Numbered from the stretch's first letter, positions 45,664 to 58,460 are shown. The stretch: DNA of 64,000 nt from Pseudomonas sp. (GCA_030603065.1 JAUVYN010000008.1:1-64000); one strand, 5' to 3'. Translations and numbers: made by a program. Notes: a model not told the origin generated them from the sequence alone.

Positions 45664-47004
45664 ATGCAGATCAACAAGCAGGAATACGCCCGCCGCCGCA
45701 AGGCGCTTATGTCACAGATGGAGCCCAACAGCATCGCCATATTGCCGGCGGCGCCCGTATATATTCGCAACCGCGATGTCGAACACAACTACCGTCAGGA
45801 CAGTGACTTTCAGTATCTGACCGGCTTCCCTGAGCCGGAGGCGGTCGCCGTTCTGGTTCCCGGCCGGGAACACGGAGAGTACGTGTTGTTCTGCCGCGAA
45901 AAGGATCCCGAGCGCGAGCTGTGGGACGGCTATCGGGCTGGACAGGAAGGCGCCGTCAGCGAATACGGTGCGGCCGATGCCTTCCCGATCAATGATATCG
46001 ATGACATCCTGCCTGGGCTGATCGAGGGACGAGAGCGTGTCTACTATGCAATGGGCGCCAATCAGGAATTCGATCTGCGGTTGACCAACTGGATCAAGAC
46101 CATCCGCAGCAAGGCTCGTCTGGGCGCCCAGCCGCCGAACGAATTCGTGGCCCTGGACCATCTGCTCCATGACATGCGGCTCTACAAGAGCGCCGCAGAA
46201 ATCAAGGTCATGCAGGCTGCAGCGGATATCTCTGCACAAGCCCACCTGCGTGCGATGCAGAGCTGCCGCCCAGGCCAGTACGAGTATCAGCTCGAGGCTG
46301 AGCTTCAGCACGTATTCATGCGTCATGGCAGCCGTTCGCCGGCTTATGCGTCCATAGTCGCGGCTGGCCGCAATGCCTGCATCCTGCACTACACCGAAAA
46401 CACCAGTCAGATCCGCGACGGTGACCTGATTCTGATCGATGCGGGTTGTGAGCTCGACTGCTATGCCAGCGATATTACTCGCACCTTTCCGGCCAACGGT
46501 CGCTTCAGTCCCGAACAGCGTGCCATTTACGACATCGTACTGGCGGCGCAACAGGCAGCTTTTGATGTCATTGCTCCCGGCAGACACTGGAACGAAGCGC
46601 ATGAGGCGACGGTTCGAGTGATTACCGAAGGGCTCCTAGGGTTAGGACTTCTCAGTGGTGAACTCGAAGCGCTGATCGCCAGCGAGGCCTACAAGCCTTT
46701 CTACATGCACCGCGCTGGGCATTGGCTGGGCATGGACGTGCACGATGTGGGCGACTATCGGGTGGGCGGTGAGTGGAGAGTGCTCGAGCCAGGCATGGTG
46801 ATGACGGTCGAGCCCGGCATCTATATCGCACCGGACAATGACCGGGTGCCTAAGAAGTGGCGCGGTATCGGTGTGCGCATCGAGGATGACGTGGTAGTCA
46901 CCAAAGGCGGGCATCAGGTGCTGACCGATGCCGTGCCCAAGGACGCCGACGCGATTGAAGCGCTCATGGCGGAGGCGAGGGCCGGAGCGGGGGAAGCCGC
47001 GTGA
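45664..47004 (+). CDS. pepP: Xaa-Pro aminopeptidase P
   Basis: The 446-residue cytoplasmic metallopeptidase removes N-terminal residues before proline. The N-terminal creatinase-like domain starts with EYARRRKALMSQM. The catalytic pita-bread domain contains DAGCELDCYASDITRTFP (two Asp metal ligands), HRAGHWLGMDVHDVG (His), MVMTVEPGIYI (Glu) and GVRIEDDVVV (Glu). The last four bases GTGA overlap the start of ubiH. Confidence 0.96.
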   Translation: MQINKQEYARRRKALMSQMEPNSIAILPAAPVYIRNRDVEHNYRQDSDFQYLTGFPEPEAVAVLVPGREHGEYVLFCREKDPERELWDGYRAGQEGAVSEYGAADAFPINDIDDILPGLIEGRERVYYAMGANQEFDLRLTNWIKTIRSKARLGAQPPNEFVALDHLLHDMRLYKSAAEIKVMQAAADISAQAHLRAMQSCRPGQYEYQLEAELQHVFMRHGSRSPAYASIVAAGRNACILHYTENTSQIRDGDLILIDAGCELDCYASDITRTFPANGRFSPEQRAIYDIVLAAQQAAFDVIAPGRHWNEAHEATVRVITEGLLGLGLLSGELEALIASEAYKPFYMHRAGHWLGMDVHDVGDYRVGGEWRVLEPGMVMTVEPGIYIAPDNDRVPKKWRGIGVRIEDDVVVTKGGHQVLTDAVPKDADAIEALMAEARAGAGEAA

Positions 47005-48188
47005 GCCTGACGCTTACCATCGTCGGAGGTGGTATGGTGGGTGCCAGTCTGGCGCTGGCATTGCAAGGCTGCGCCCGTCAGGCTGGCTGGACGATCCGCC
47101 TGGTGGAGGCGCATCCGCCCGAGCGGGGTGCCTGGCAGCCGAGCTACGATGCCCGTTCCACTGCGCTGTCCCACGGCACCCGGCAATTGTACGCCCGCCT
47201 CGGGGTCTGGGAGACGCTGGCGCAGCGGGTCGAGCCTATCAAGTCCATCCACGTTTCCGATCGGGGACACCCAGGGTCGGCGCGTATCGACGCCCAGCGC
47301 GAAGGCGTACCAGCGCTGGGTTACGTAGTTGAAAACGCCTGGCTGGGCGAGGTGCTGCTCGGTGCTCTGGACCACACTGTCGTGCACTGGCTTGCGCCCG
47401 CAAGGGTTGTTGCCGCTCGCCCGGGTCCGGGCGGCTATCTGCTCGAAATCGATGCAGAGGGCCAGCCCAGCGAACTGAACACCGATCTGCTGATAATTGC
47501 CGACGGCGGTCGTTCCAGCCTGCTCAATCAGCTTGGCATACACCGCAAGGTCGCCCCGTATCACCAGGTGGCGGTAATCGCCAACCTGTCCAGCGCGGCC
47601 GGCCACAATAACGTTGCGTACGAGCGTTTCACCGATTCCGGGCCGTTGGCCCTGTTGCCCTTGTCCGAGGGTCGCAGTGCGCTGGTCTGGACGCTACCGG
47701 AGGAGCAGGCGGCTGATATTGCCATGCTCCCTGATGCTGCCTTTCTGGCTCGGCTACAGGATGCTTTCGGCTATCGCCTCGGAGAACTGACCCGTGTCGG
47801 CGAAAGGCATTGCTACCCGCTCAGCCTGATCGAAGCCGAAGAACAGGTGCGCACGTCTCTGGTGGTGCTGGGCAATGCGGCGCATAGCCTGCACCCGATC
47901 GCAGGGCAGGGCTTCAACCTGTCTCTGCGCGATACCCTGGCACTTGCGGATACCCTGACTGAGGCCTGGGAGGACGGATGCTCGCCAACCGAGCTCAAGG
48001 TGCTGCTCGGTTACCTCGAACGGCAGCGTCTTGACCAGGCTCTGACGGTGGGTTTCAGCGACCGGCTGACCCGGCTGTTCAGTAATCGTCAGCCACTGCT
48101 TGCCCTGGGGCGCAATCTTGGGTTGCTCGGGCTCGATATACTGCCACCTGCCAAGCGAGTCTTCGCGCGGCAGGCCATGGGGCTTTGA
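47001..48188 (+). CDS. ubiH: 2-octaprenyl-6-methoxyphenol hydroxylase
   Basis: The 395-residue FAD monooxygenase acts in ubiquinone synthesis. It has the dinucleotide motif IVGGGMVGASLALAL, the YDARSTALSHGT motif, IIADGGRSSLLNQLGI, and LGNAAHSLHPIAGQGFNLSLRD (second FAD motif). The GTG start overlaps the pepP stop, which shows translational coupling. Its paralogue is the next gene. Confidence 0.92.
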   Translation: MSLTLTIVGGGMVGASLALALQGCARQAGWTIRLVEAHPPERGAWQPSYDARSTALSHGTRQLYARLGVWETLAQRVEPIKSIHVSDRGHPGSARIDAQREGVPALGYVVENAWLGEVLLGALDHTVVHWLAPARVVAARPGPGGYLLEIDAEGQPSELNTDLLIIADGGRSSLLNQLGIHRKVAPYHQVAVIANLSSAAGHNNVAYERFTDSGPLALLPLSEGRSALVWTLPEEQAADIAMLPDAAFLARLQDAFGYRLGELTRVGERHCYPLSLIEAEEQVRTSLVVLGNAAHSLHPIAGQGFNLSLRDTLALADTLTEAWEDGCSPTELKVLLGYLERQRLDQALTVGFSDRLTRLFSNRQPLLALGRNLGLLGLDILPPAKRVFARQAMGL

Positions 48189-48209
48189 GGCCCGATCTGG
48201 AGGTTCTGC

Positions 48210-49460
48210 ATGACCCAGCGCTATGACATGGTAATCGTCGGAGCCGGTATGGTGGGCGCGGCCCTGGCCTGCGCCCTGGCGGATCGCGGGTTGCGTCTGG
48301 CAGTGCTGGATGCACAGCCGCTCGACAAGCCGGCCGGCCGACACACCGCGTCCGGCTACGATCCGCGGGTCAGCGCCCTGAGCGCTGCGTCCGAAGCCAT
48401 TCTGCGCAATGTTGGGGCCTGGCAGCGTCTCGACCCTGCGGCGCCGTGCGGTTACCGACACATGCGTGTCTGGGATGCGGAAGGCACCGGCTCCATCAGT
48501 TTCGACGCCGAAGCGCTGGGAGAGCCCAGGCTCGGTCATATCGTCGAAAATTATCGTGTCCAGCAAGCGCTGCTCGATCGCCTGGTTGAAACCCCTGTCA
48601 ACCTGTTCGCAGGGCGCCGCCTTGAAGGCCTGGTCCGCGAGCCGGACAGCTGGCGGCTGGTCATGGCCGACGGTGAGCGCTTCGAGGCGCCGCTGGTCGT
48701 AGCGGGCGATGGCGCCCGCTCGCATGTCCGTGAGCTGGCTGGTTTTCCCATGCGGGAGTGGGATTACCTCCATCATGCGATAGTGACAACGGTCGAAACA
48801 GCCAAGCCCCACAGGCATACCGCCTGGCAACGTTTTCTGCCAAGCGGCCCGCTCGCATTCCTGCCGCTTCCGGATCGCGAAGGTCGGCATTACTGTTCGA
48901 TCGTCTGGTCCGCTGTACCAGACTTTGCCGCGGAGTTGATGGCTCTGGACGATCAGACGTTTTGCCAGCGCCTCGCCGGGGCTTTCGAGTACCGCCTGGG
49001 CGAGGTGCTGGCGGCAGATCCACGCCACAACATCCCGTTGCGGCAGCGGCATGCCCGGAGCTATGCCATGGAAGGCCTGGTTCTGATCGGCGATGCCGCG
49101 CACAGCATCCACCCGCTGGCCGGACAGGGCGTCAATCTTGGACTGCTCGATGTCGCGGAACTGGTATCAGTGCTCGACGGCGCCATGCAGCGGGGCGAAC
49201 GGCTCGCTGGGTTGAATGTCCTGCAACGCTACGAGCGGGGTCGGATGGGCGCCAATCTCGGCATGATGCTGGCTATGGAGGGGTTTCAGCGTCTCTTTCA
49301 TGCCGATTCGCTAACGCTGCGCTGGTTGCGCAACACCGGTATGCGCCTGCTCGAAGGGCAGGGTGTGGTCAAGAACGGCATCATTCGCCAAGCCATGGGG
49401 CTGTCGCCCTCCTTGCCGACCCTGGCTCGACACCCGGATATTGTCAGACAAGCTTCATGA
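48210..49460 (+). CDS. UbiH/UbiI(VisC)-family FAD monooxygenase
   Basis: The 416-residue enzyme has IVGAGMVGAALACALADRG, YDPRVSALSAASEAILRNVGAW, VAGDGARSHVRELAGF and LIGDAAHSIHPLAGQGVNLGLLD. It lies 21 bp after ubiH, as visC (ubiI) does in E. coli. C5 hydroxylation of octaprenylphenol is expected, but the family includes several ring hydroxylases and the exact position is inferred from context. Confidence 0.9.
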   Translation: MTQRYDMVIVGAGMVGAALACALADRGLRLAVLDAQPLDKPAGRHTASGYDPRVSALSAASEAILRNVGAWQRLDPAAPCGYRHMRVWDAEGTGSISFDAEALGEPRLGHIVENYRVQQALLDRLVETPVNLFAGRRLEGLVREPDSWRLVMADGERFEAPLVVAGDGARSHVRELAGFPMREWDYLHHAIVTTVETAKPHRHTAWQRFLPSGPLAFLPLPDREGRHYCSIVWSAVPDFAAELMALDDQTFCQRLAGAFEYRLGEVLAADPRHNIPLRQRHARSYAMEGLVLIGDAAHSIHPLAGQGVNLGLLDVAELVSVLDGAMQRGERLAGLNVLQRYERGRMGANLGMMLAMEGFQRLFHADSLTLRWLRNTGMRLLEGQGVVKNGIIRQAMGLSPSLPTLARHPDIVRQAS

Positions 49461-49468
49461 ACACCCGA

Positions 49469-49497
49469 TTGCTAAGCTAAATTTAAATCATTATCAT
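49469..49497 (+). promoter_or_regulatory. Sigma70-type promoter overlapped by a Fur box
   Basis: TTGCTA (49469-49474), 17 bases, then TATCAT (49492-49497) fit a sigma70 promoter 31 bp before the iron-binding protein gene. AATCATTATC at 49486-49495 matches one full half of the 19-bp Fur consensus, with weaker matches in the other half (13 of 19 overall, counted by eye over 49477-49495). Fur with iron would block the -10 region. Confidence 0.75.
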
Positions 49498-49528
49498 TAG
49501 CCTCAGTTTCCCAGCGAGAGGCGTTTCC

Positions 49529-50530
49529 ATGTCTGTCATACGTTCCATCGCCGCCATCAGTGTGGCGCTGACCGCTTTTACCGGTGTTGCCCAGGCCAAG
49601 GAGCTGGTTGTCTACTCCTCCCGTCAGGAGCACCTGATTACCCCTGTTTTCGATCTTTACACCCAGAAGACCGGCGTGAAGATCAATTACATCACTGACT
49701 CCGAAGGCCCTTTGATGGCGCGTCTGAAGGCGGAAGGCCGGAATACCCCGGCTGATATCTTCATGACCGTCGATGCGGGCAACCTGTGGCAGGCTCAGCA
49801 GCAGGACCTGTTTCGCAAGACCGACTCCGAGGTGATTCGCAACAACATCCCGGCCCAGTATCGTGCCGAGGGAGGCGAGTGGACAGGTCTGTCGCTGCGC
49901 GCGCGGACCATTGCCTATTCCACCGAGCGCGTCGATCCGGCCACGTTGAGTACCTATGAAGCGCTTGCAGACGACAGCTGGAAAGGTCGTGTCTGTCTGC
50001 GTACCTCGCGCAAGGTCTATAACCAGTCGCTGACTGCCACCATGATCGAGACCCTGGGCGCCGAGCAGACCGGCGAGGTGATCAAGGGCTGGCTGGCCAA
50101 CCTCGCCGCGCCGATCTTCCCTGATGACACAGCCCTTATCCAGGCGATTGATGCTGGACAGTGCGACGTGGGCATCGTCAATACCTACTACTTCGGTCGC
50201 CTCGCCCAGACCAACCCGGATATCAAGGTCAAGCTGTTCTGGCCGAACCAGGAAGATCGTGGCGTTCACGTCAACATCTCCGGTGCGGGTGTGACCAAGT
50301 ATGCCAAGAACCCGACAGAAGCTACCAAGTTCCTGGAATGGCTGACCACCGAAGAAGCACAGCGGATTTTCGCTGACGTCAATCAGGAGTTCCCGGCCAA
50401 TGCCTCGCTTCAGCCCTCCGAGGAAGTTCAGGCATGGGGCGATTTCAAGGCAGATACCATCAATGTAGAAGTTGCCGGTCGTCGCCAGCCTGAAGCAATC
50501 ATGCTTATGGATCGCATGGGCTGGAACTGA
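49529..50530 (+). CDS. Periplasmic Fe3+-binding protein of an iron ABC transporter
   Basis: The 333-residue precursor has a signal peptide ending near GVAQA, then [21 protein letters not shown], typical of FbpA/HitA/FutA. The tyrosine pair that binds ferric iron is seen in NTYYFGRL near residue 220. A Fur-type promoter lies just upstream. A strong terminator separates it from the permease gene, so it is probably made in excess of it, as usual for binding proteins. Confidence 0.93.
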   Translation: MSVIRSIAAISVALTAFTGVAQAKELVVYSSRQEHLITPVFDLYTQKTGVKINYITDSEGPLMARLKAEGRNTPADIFMTVDAGNLWQAQQQDLFRKTDSEVIRNNIPAQYRAEGGEWTGLSLRARTIAYSTERVDPATLSTYEALADDSWKGRVCLRTSRKVYNQSLTATMIETLGAEQTGEVIKGWLANLAAPIFPDDTALIQAIDAGQCDVGIVNTYYFGRLAQTNPDIKVKLFWPNQEDRGVHVNISGAGVTKYAKNPTEATKFLEWLTTEEAQRIFADVNQEFPANASLQPSEEVQAWGDFKADTINVEVAGRRQPEAIMLMDRMGWN

Positions 50531-50569
50531 CCTCGGTCAGCCTTCGCGAGAAATTTGTCGGTATACTTG

Positions 50570-50595
50570 AACGCCCGGTCCGCTGACCGGGCGTT
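50570..50595 (+). terminator. Strong hairpin between binding protein and permease genes
   Basis: Eleven-base arms (AACGCCCGGTC/GACCGGGCGTT) with a four-base loop are followed by TGCATTT. It lies 40 bp after the binding protein stop and 25 bp before the permease GTG. It probably terminates most transcripts or stabilises the upstream mRNA, allowing only partial read-through. Confidence 0.8.
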
Positions 50596-50619
50596 TGCAT
50601 TTCCACAGTCGGAGTCGTT

Positions 50620-52254
50620 GTGCCCCATCGTTCCATAGCCAATCTCCCCCGCTGGCGCCTGGTTGCCTATTTCGCGGCGGCGCTGGTGGTCATGCCGTTG
50701 CTGGTGCTGCTGCTGAGCTGGCAAGAGGTCGACACCGGCATATGGGCGCACCTCGTGCAGACGCAGCTGCTCCGGCTCATCAACAACACTCTGGTTCTGG
50801 TACTGGGCGTTGGCGTCGGGGTCGTTCTGCTCGGTGTGAGTCTGGCCTGGCTGACCAGTCTGTGCGAGTTTCCGGGGCGACGTTTTTTCGACTGGGCGCT
50901 GATGCTTCCCTTCGCCATTCCCGCCTACGTGCTGGCCTTCGTCATGATCGGCCTGCTTGACTTCGCAGGGCCTCTGCAAACTCTCCTGCGCAGCTGGCTG
51001 GGAAACGACTATCGGCTGTTCTTCTCGATCCGTTCGACCGGGGGCGTGATCTTCGTGCTGACCCTGGTGTTCTACCCCTATGTCTACATGCTCGCACGCA
51101 GTGCGTTCCTGGCCCAGGGAAGGGGGTTGATGGATGCTGCAAGGGTGCTTGGCCACAGTCCGTGGCAGGGCTTCTGGCGGGTCGCCCTGCCGATGGCTCG
51201 CCCCGCCATCGGCGCCGGAACCGCGCTCGCGATCATGGAAACCCTGGCTGACTTCGGTGCGGTTTCGGTGTTCAATTACGACACCTTCACCACGGCCATC
51301 TACAAGACCTGGTATGGCTTCTACAGCCTGCAGACCGCCACCCAACTGGCCAGCCTGTTGCTGCTCTTCGTGTTTCTCGCGCTTTTTGCGGAAAGGCGCG
51401 CGCAGGGCAGCAAGCGTTTTCCTGGAACAGACCGTCCCCGCCAGGGTGCGCTCTATCGCCTGCGCGGGGTGCGTGGCTGGCTTGCCGGCTTCTACTGTCT
51501 GCTGGTTCTTGCCGTTGCATTTATCATACCTGTAGTGCAACTCGTCTACTGGTTGTTCCAGACGGGCATCCATGACCTGGATGCTCGTTACTGGCGCCTG
51601 ATTCGGAACACGCTTCTGCTGGGGTCTATCGCCGCGCTCATGACGGTATCGCTGGCGATTCTGGTAACCCTGGCCCGGCGCCTACAACCTTTCCGCCGAG
51701 TGCGCACGGCAGTGGCGGTCGCCAATCTGGGGTATGCACTGCCCGGCTCGGTGCTTGCGGTGGGTATCATGTTCGCCTTCAGCTTCCTGGATAACGAGCT
51801 GCTCATCCCGTTACGTACCTGGCTCGGTGCCGAGTATCCGGCGCCGCTCCTGCTCGGCAGTCTGTTCGCCTTGCTGCTGGCCTATCTGATCCGTTTCATG
51901 GCGGTCGCCCACGGACCGCTGGACACCTCTCTGGCGCGCATTCGCCCATCTCTGCCGGAGGCGGCCCATAGTCTCGGTCAGTCCGGCTGGGCAGTGTTCT
52001 GGCGCGTCTATCTGCCGCTGCTGTTGCCCGGTGTGCTGAGCGCGGCATTGCTGGTATTCGTCGACGTGCTGAAGGAGATGCCTGCTACCCTGCTCATGCG
52101 CCCCTTCGGCTGGGATACGCTCGCCGTGCGCATCTTCGGCCTGACATCGGAAGGCGACTGGGCTCGTGCCTCTCTTCCAGCGCTGACGCTCGTGGTAGTC
52201 GGGCTTATTCCGGTGATAGTACTGATCCGCCGCTCGGGCAGGCCGCCGCGCTAG
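50620..52254 (+). CDS. Fe3+ ABC transporter permease (FbpB/HitB-like, fused double domain)
   Basis: The 544-residue permease has about twelve membrane helices and two BPD_transp_1 units. Each has an EAA loop: [33 protein letters not shown] and [28 protein letters not shown]. It uses a GTG start with GGAG at good spacing. It should carry Fe3+ across the inner membrane from the upstream binding protein. No ATPase gene follows; gcvT starts next, so the FbpC-type subunit must be encoded elsewhere. Confidence 0.93.
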   Translation: MPHRSIANLPRWRLVAYFAAALVVMPLLVLLLSWQEVDTGIWAHLVQTQLLRLINNTLVLVLGVGVGVVLLGVSLAWLTSLCEFPGRRFFDWALMLPFAIPAYVLAFVMIGLLDFAGPLQTLLRSWLGNDYRLFFSIRSTGGVIFVLTLVFYPYVYMLARSAFLAQGRGLMDAARVLGHSPWQGFWRVALPMARPAIGAGTALAIMETLADFGAVSVFNYDTFTTAIYKTWYGFYSLQTATQLASLLLLFVFLALFAERRAQGSKRFPGTDRPRQGALYRLRGVRGWLAGFYCLLVLAVAFIIPVVQLVYWLFQTGIHDLDARYWRLIRNTLLLGSIAALMTVSLAILVTLARRLQPFRRVRTAVAVANLGYALPGSVLAVGIMFAFSFLDNELLIPLRTWLGAEYPAPLLLGSLFALLLAYLIRFMAVAHGPLDTSLARIRPSLPEAAHSLGQSGWAVFWRVYLPLLLPGVLSAALLVFVDVLKEMPATLLMRPFGWDTLAVRIFGLTSEGDWARASLPALTLVVVGLIPVIVLIRRSGRPPR

Positions 52255-52286
52255 CGCGCGGCCTCGGCAAGCCGTCAGTTTCAGGC

Positions 52287-52315
52287 TGCAAAATGCCTGC
52301 ATTTGCGGCTACAAT
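52287..52315 (+). promoter_or_regulatory. Candidate promoter of gcvT
   Basis: A TACAAT -10 box (52310-52315) lies 34 bp before the gcvT ATG, with a weak TGCAAA -35 box 17 bases upstream. No glycine riboswitch was recognised in this short leader. Confidence 0.5.
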
Positions 52316-52348
52316 CCGCCCTTTCAATGCCGGACCAAGGACCTTCCC

Positions 52349-53434
52349 ATGGGTTTGCGTACCCCGCTTTACGATCAGCACGTCAGTGCCGGCGCCAAGA
52401 TGGTTGATTTTGGTGGCTGGGATATGCCCCTGCACTATGGCTCGCAGATGGAAGAACACCATCAGGTGCGCCGCGACCTGGGCATGTTCGACGTGTCGCA
52501 CATGACGGTCGTCGATGTGACCGGCACCGAAGCCAGGGCTTATCTGCAATATCTGCTGGCCAATGACGTCGCCCGATTGACCCTTGCGGGCAAGGCGTTG
52601 TACAGCGGCATGCTCAATGAAAAGGGCGGCGTGATAGATGATCTCATCGTCTATCTCACTAGCGACGGTTATCGCCTCGTGGTCAATGCATCGACCCGCG
52701 AGAAGGATCTGGCCTGGATGAATCGCCAGGCCGAATCCTTTGCCGTCAGCGTCACCGAACGCTCGGACCTGGCGATGCTTGCGGTCCAGGGCCCTCGAGC
52801 CAGAGAAGTCGCAGCCTCTGTCGCCAGTGACTCCCGTGCCGCACTCATCAATGATCTCAAACCCTTCCAGGGGCTGCCTGAGGGTGACTGGTTCATCGCG
52901 CGCACCGGCTACACTGGCGAAGACGGTCTGGAAATAATAGTGCCGGCCACCGACGCCGCAGCCCTCTGGGATGCCCTGCTTGCCGCCGGCTGCAAGCCGT
53001 GCGGCCTCGGCGCGCGCGATACCTTGCGCCTGGAAGCGGGCATGAACCTCTACGGCTCCGACATGGACGAGAGCGTCTCGCCACTGGCGGCCAACATGGG
53101 CTGGACCATCGCCTGGGAGCCTGCTACCCGCGAATTCATTGGCCGCAAGGCGCTCGAGAAGCAGCGTGAAGCGGGCAATCAGCCCAAGCTTGTCGGCCTG
53201 GTGCTGGCTGAGCGTGCAGTCCTGCGCGGGCATCAGCGGGTGATCGTCGAGGGTGTGGGCGAGGGCGAAATCACCAGCGGCAGCTTCTCTCCGACACTGG
53301 GTGTTTCCATCGCACTGGCCCGTGTGCCGCGCGATACCGGTGATACGGCCAAGGTTGAGATCCGCGGCAAACTGCTCGACGTGCGGGTGGTCAAGCCCGG
53401 CTTCGTGCGCAACGGCAAAGCCGTTTTCGAATAA
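52349..53434 (+). CDS. gcvT: Glycine cleavage system T protein (aminomethyltransferase)
   Basis: The 361-residue protein transfers the methylene from lipoyl-bound aminomethyl to tetrahydrofolate and releases ammonia. Motifs are [27 protein letters not shown] (with the catalytic Asp), [41 protein letters not shown] and the C-terminal barrel [10 protein letters not shown]. It heads gcvT-gcvH-gcvP and follows the iron permease gene as in other Pseudomonas. Confidence 0.97.
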   Translation: MGLRTPLYDQHVSAGAKMVDFGGWDMPLHYGSQMEEHHQVRRDLGMFDVSHMTVVDVTGTEARAYLQYLLANDVARLTLAGKALYSGMLNEKGGVIDDLIVYLTSDGYRLVVNASTREKDLAWMNRQAESFAVSVTERSDLAMLAVQGPRAREVAASVASDSRAALINDLKPFQGLPEGDWFIARTGYTGEDGLEIIVPATDAAALWDALLAAGCKPCGLGARDTLRLEAGMNLYGSDMDESVSPLAANMGWTIAWEPATREFIGRKALEKQREAGNQPKLVGLVLAERAVLRGHQRVIVEGVGEGEITSGSFSPTLGVSIALARVPRDTGDTAKVEIRGKLLDVRVVKPGFVRNGKAVFE

Positions 53435-53463
53435 GCGCTACCATTTCTTCTCGAGGAATTCTC

Positions 53464-53844
53464 ATGAGCAATATCCCTGCCGATCTGCGTTACGCCGCCA
53501 GCCACGAATGGTCCCGCCAGGAGGCTGACGGCACCATCACGGTCGGCATTACCGACCACGCTCAGGATTTGCTGGGCGACGTGGTATTCGTCGAGCTGCC
53601 GGAGGTGGGTCGTAGCGTTACTGCCGGCGAAGAGTGCGCGGTCGTGGAGTCGGTCAAGGCCGCATCTGACATTTATGCGCCGGTGAGCGGCGAAGTGGTC
53701 GAGGTCAACGCTGCGCTGGCCGACACGCCGGAGCTGGTCAACAGCGAGCCCTATGCTGGCGCCTGGTTCTTCAAGATCAAGCCGTCCGACGCCAGCGAGC
53801 TGGACAAGCTGATGGATGCCGAGGCGTACGGCGCGTCGATCTAA
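53464..53844 (+). CDS. gcvH: Glycine cleavage system H protein (lipoyl carrier)
   Basis: The 126-residue carrier shuttles the aminomethyl group between P, T and L proteins on lipoate attached to Lys65 in [20 protein letters not shown] and [20 protein letters not shown] are family features, and length is normal. It lies 29 bp after gcvT. The distance to gcvP is 468 bp because of repeat elements. Confidence 0.98.
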   Translation: MSNIPADLRYAASHEWSRQEADGTITVGITDHAQDLLGDVVFVELPEVGRSVTAGEECAVVESVKAASDIYAPVSGEVVEVNAALADTPELVNSEPYAGAWFFKIKPSDASELDKLMDAEAYGASI

Positions 53845-53896
53845 ATCGGGCAATTTCGCGATGCGACGGCAAGCCTTCGGAGTGCGGCGTGGCTCC

Positions 53897-53995
53897 GCTG
53901 GGGTCAGCCTATCCCAGACACGCCGTGAACCCATCCCTGGGGGCTCGCGGATGCCCGTCCAGGGCATCCACGGTCTGGGCTAGGCTGACCCCAGC
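53897..53995 (+). repeat. Structured repeat element, copy 1 (99 bp)
   Basis: Arms at 53897-53919 and 53973-53995 (23 bp each) are inverted repeats with 22 of 23 positions paired. The 53-bp core starts ACGCCGTGAA and holds two hairpins: CCC/GGG (53930-53932 with 53939-53941) around the loop ATCCCT, and GGATGCCC/GGGCATCC (53949-53956 with 53962-53969). Copy 2, in opposite orientation, keeps the loop and core start but has different paired bases in all helices. No coding potential. It lies between gcvH and gcvP. Confidence 0.85.
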
Positions 53996-54072
53996 TGCGC
54001 GTAGGCTCTGTGCTGCCGCGAGATTTTTTGGGGTGTGGGTTCAGGATGCGGCTCAAGCGGCACATAAGAGCT

Positions 54073-54170
54073 TGCGGGATGCTCCGGTGGCGGACCGTCG
54101 GTGGCATGGATGCCACCGAGGAGCCTACAGGGATGTATTCACGGCGTGTCCGACACCGGAGCATCCCGCA
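54073..54170 (-). repeat. Structured repeat element, copy 2 (98 bp, inverted relative to copy 1)
   Basis: Arms at 54073-54095 and 54148-54170 pair at 22 of 23 positions but are unrelated in sequence to the arms of copy 1. Read on the minus strand the 52-bp core begins ACGCCGTGAA, has TAC/GTA (54126-54128 with 54135-54137 on the plus strand) around the loop ATCCCT, then GGCTC, then a second hairpin CGGTGGC/GCCACCG (54099-54105 with 54112-54118). It ends 142 bp before gcvP. The remaining sequence of the 53845-54312 gap (53845-53896, 53996-54072, 54171-54312) shows no gene. Confidence 0.85.
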
Positions 54171-54312
54171 GGCACGTACTCGAACCCAACGCCTTTAAGG
54201 CAAGGACGAAAAGCCCGCAGACAGGGCTAGATTTGCCGGGCGGCCGTCAGCGCCTCGGCCAGCAAGCACAGCATCAACCAACTCAAGGTCTCCACTTTTC
54301 ACAGGTAACCCC

Positions 54313-57198
<2,886 letters not shown>

Positions 57199-57202
57199 TC
57201 CC

Positions 57203-57237
57203 AACCGGGCGGAGTGTGCAATGCGCTCCGCCCGGTT
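57203..57237 (+). terminator. Probable terminator of gcvP
   Basis: A perfect 12-bp stem (57203-57214 with 57226-57237) with an 11-base loop starts four bases after the gcvP stop codon. The following GCTGATTT is a poor T-run, so termination may be partial. Confidence 0.7.
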
Positions 57238-57257
57238 GCTGATTTGTATATTCGGTA

Positions 57258-57286
57258 TTTCATATATGCGTAATTGCGCATATATT
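57258..57286 (+). promoter_or_regulatory. arsR promoter with ArsR operator in the spacer
   Basis: ATATATGCG and CGCATATAT (57262-57270 and 57277-57285) form a perfect 9-bp inverted repeat with a six-base spacer, a typical ArsR-type operator. It fills the 17-base gap between a weak -35 TTTCAT (57258-57263) and a -10 TATATT (57281-57286). Bound ArsR would therefore block polymerase; arsenite release would switch on the operon. Confidence 0.75.
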
Positions 57287-57314
57287 GCTCGAACATTCCG
57301 TTCGGGTCGCTTTC

Positions 57315-57665
57315 ATGAGCCTCACACCCCCCGTTTTCTTCAAGTGCCTGTCCGATGACACCCGGGCGCGCTCGATCCTGCTGATCGCCAGTGAGGGCGA
57401 GCTCTGCGTCTGCGAGCTGGTCTGTGCGCTGGATGTCAGCCAGCCCAAGGTTTCCCGCCACCTGGCCGAGCTGCGTAGCTGCGGTCTGCTGCAGGATCGT
57501 CGGCAGGGGCAGTGGATCTACTACAGCCTGCATGAATCGCTGCCCGCCTGGGCCAGCGAGGTGCTGCAAACCACCCTCGCGGCCCAGCGCGACTGGCTCG
57601 AACCCAGCCTTGCGCGACTCTGCGACATGGGCGACCGGCCCGTGCGCCAGAGCGGTTGCTGTTGA
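57315..57665 (+). CDS. arsR: ArsR-family arsenic-responsive repressor
   Basis: The 116-residue winged-helix repressor has the metal-binding motif ELCVCEL with Cys31 and Cys33 and a third Cys37 in LVCALD, the type I arsenite site. [20 protein letters not shown] is the recognition helix region. The C terminus ends in a Cys pair. The ATG at 57315 fits relatives; the frame from 57285 runs through the operator. It autoregulates through the palindrome upstream and is first of a four-gene operon. Confidence 0.94.
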   Translation: MSLTPPVFFKCLSDDTRARSILLIASEGELCVCELVCALDVSQPKVSRHLAELRSCGLLQDRRQGQWIYYSLHESLPAWASEVLQTTLAAQRDWLEPSLARLCDMGDRPVRQSGCC

Positions 57666-57685
57666 ACACTCCCAAGGAGATGCCG

Positions 57686-58396
57686 ATGGACGACACACTG
57701 CCCGCCCTGGATGAGAGCCTGTTTCGCCAGCCGGATTCCAAGCGCCTGGGCGCCCGTCCCGGTGACCATCCGCCCCGTATCCTGCTGCTCTACGGCTCCA
57801 ACCGCGAGCTCTCCTTCAGCTGCCTGCTGACCGAGGAGGCCGCGCGGCTGCTGCGTCACATGGGTGCCGAGACGCGGATCTTCAATCCCTCCGGGCTGCC
57901 GTTGCCGGATGATGCCCCGGAGGATCACCCCAAGGTGGCCGAATTGCGCGAGTTGATGGCCTGGTCCGAAGGGCAGGTGTGGTGCTCGCCGGAGCGGCAT
58001 GGGGCGATGACCGGGGTGTTCAAGGCGCAGATCGACTGGGTGCCGCTGGCCATGGGGGCGGTGCGCCCCACCCAGGGCAAGACACTCGCCGTGATGCAGG
58101 TCTGTGGCGGCTCGCAATCCTTCAACGTGGTCAACCAGTTGCGCGTGCTGGGTCGCTGGATGCGCATGATCACCATCCCCAATCAGTCCTCGGTGCCCAA
58201 GGCCTTTCTCGAGTTCGACGAGAATGGTCGCATGAAACCGTCGGCGTATTACGACCGGGTGGTGGATGTGATGGAGGAACTGATCAAGTTCACCCTGCTG
58301 ACACGGGAGCGCAGCGACTACCTGGTAGATCGCTATTCGGAGCGCAAGGAGTCGGCGGAGGCACTGTCCCGACGAGTCAACCAGCGCAGCATCTGA
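57686..58396 (+). CDS. arsH: ArsH NADPH-dependent FMN reductase / organoarsenical oxidase
   Basis: The 236-residue flavodoxin-fold enzyme has the FMN phosphate loop [43 protein letters not shown] and [18 protein letters not shown], all of the ArsH type. Relatives oxidise trivalent organoarsenicals or reduce quinones. AAGGAG six bases before the ATG at 57686 decides the start. It lies 20 bp after arsR. Confidence 0.94.
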   Translation: MDDTLPALDESLFRQPDSKRLGARPGDHPPRILLLYGSNRELSFSCLLTEEAARLLRHMGAETRIFNPSGLPLPDDAPEDHPKVAELRELMAWSEGQVWCSPERHGAMTGVFKAQIDWVPLAMGAVRPTQGKTLAVMQVCGGSQSFNVVNQLRVLGRWMRMITIPNQSSVPKAFLEFDENGRMKPSAYYDRVVDVMEELIKFTLLTRERSDYLVDRYSERKESAEALSRRVNQRSI

Positions 58397-58460
58397 CACG
58401 TACCCATACTTGCAACATGCGTCTGCTTCACTGGCAGGCGATCAAGACGAGGGCATGGCC

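Noticed and set aside
52255..54312. Glycine riboswitch ahead of gcvT or gcvP
   Set aside because: Neither leader shows the conserved tandem aptamer sequences I would expect. The gcvP leader is occupied by the structured repeats instead.
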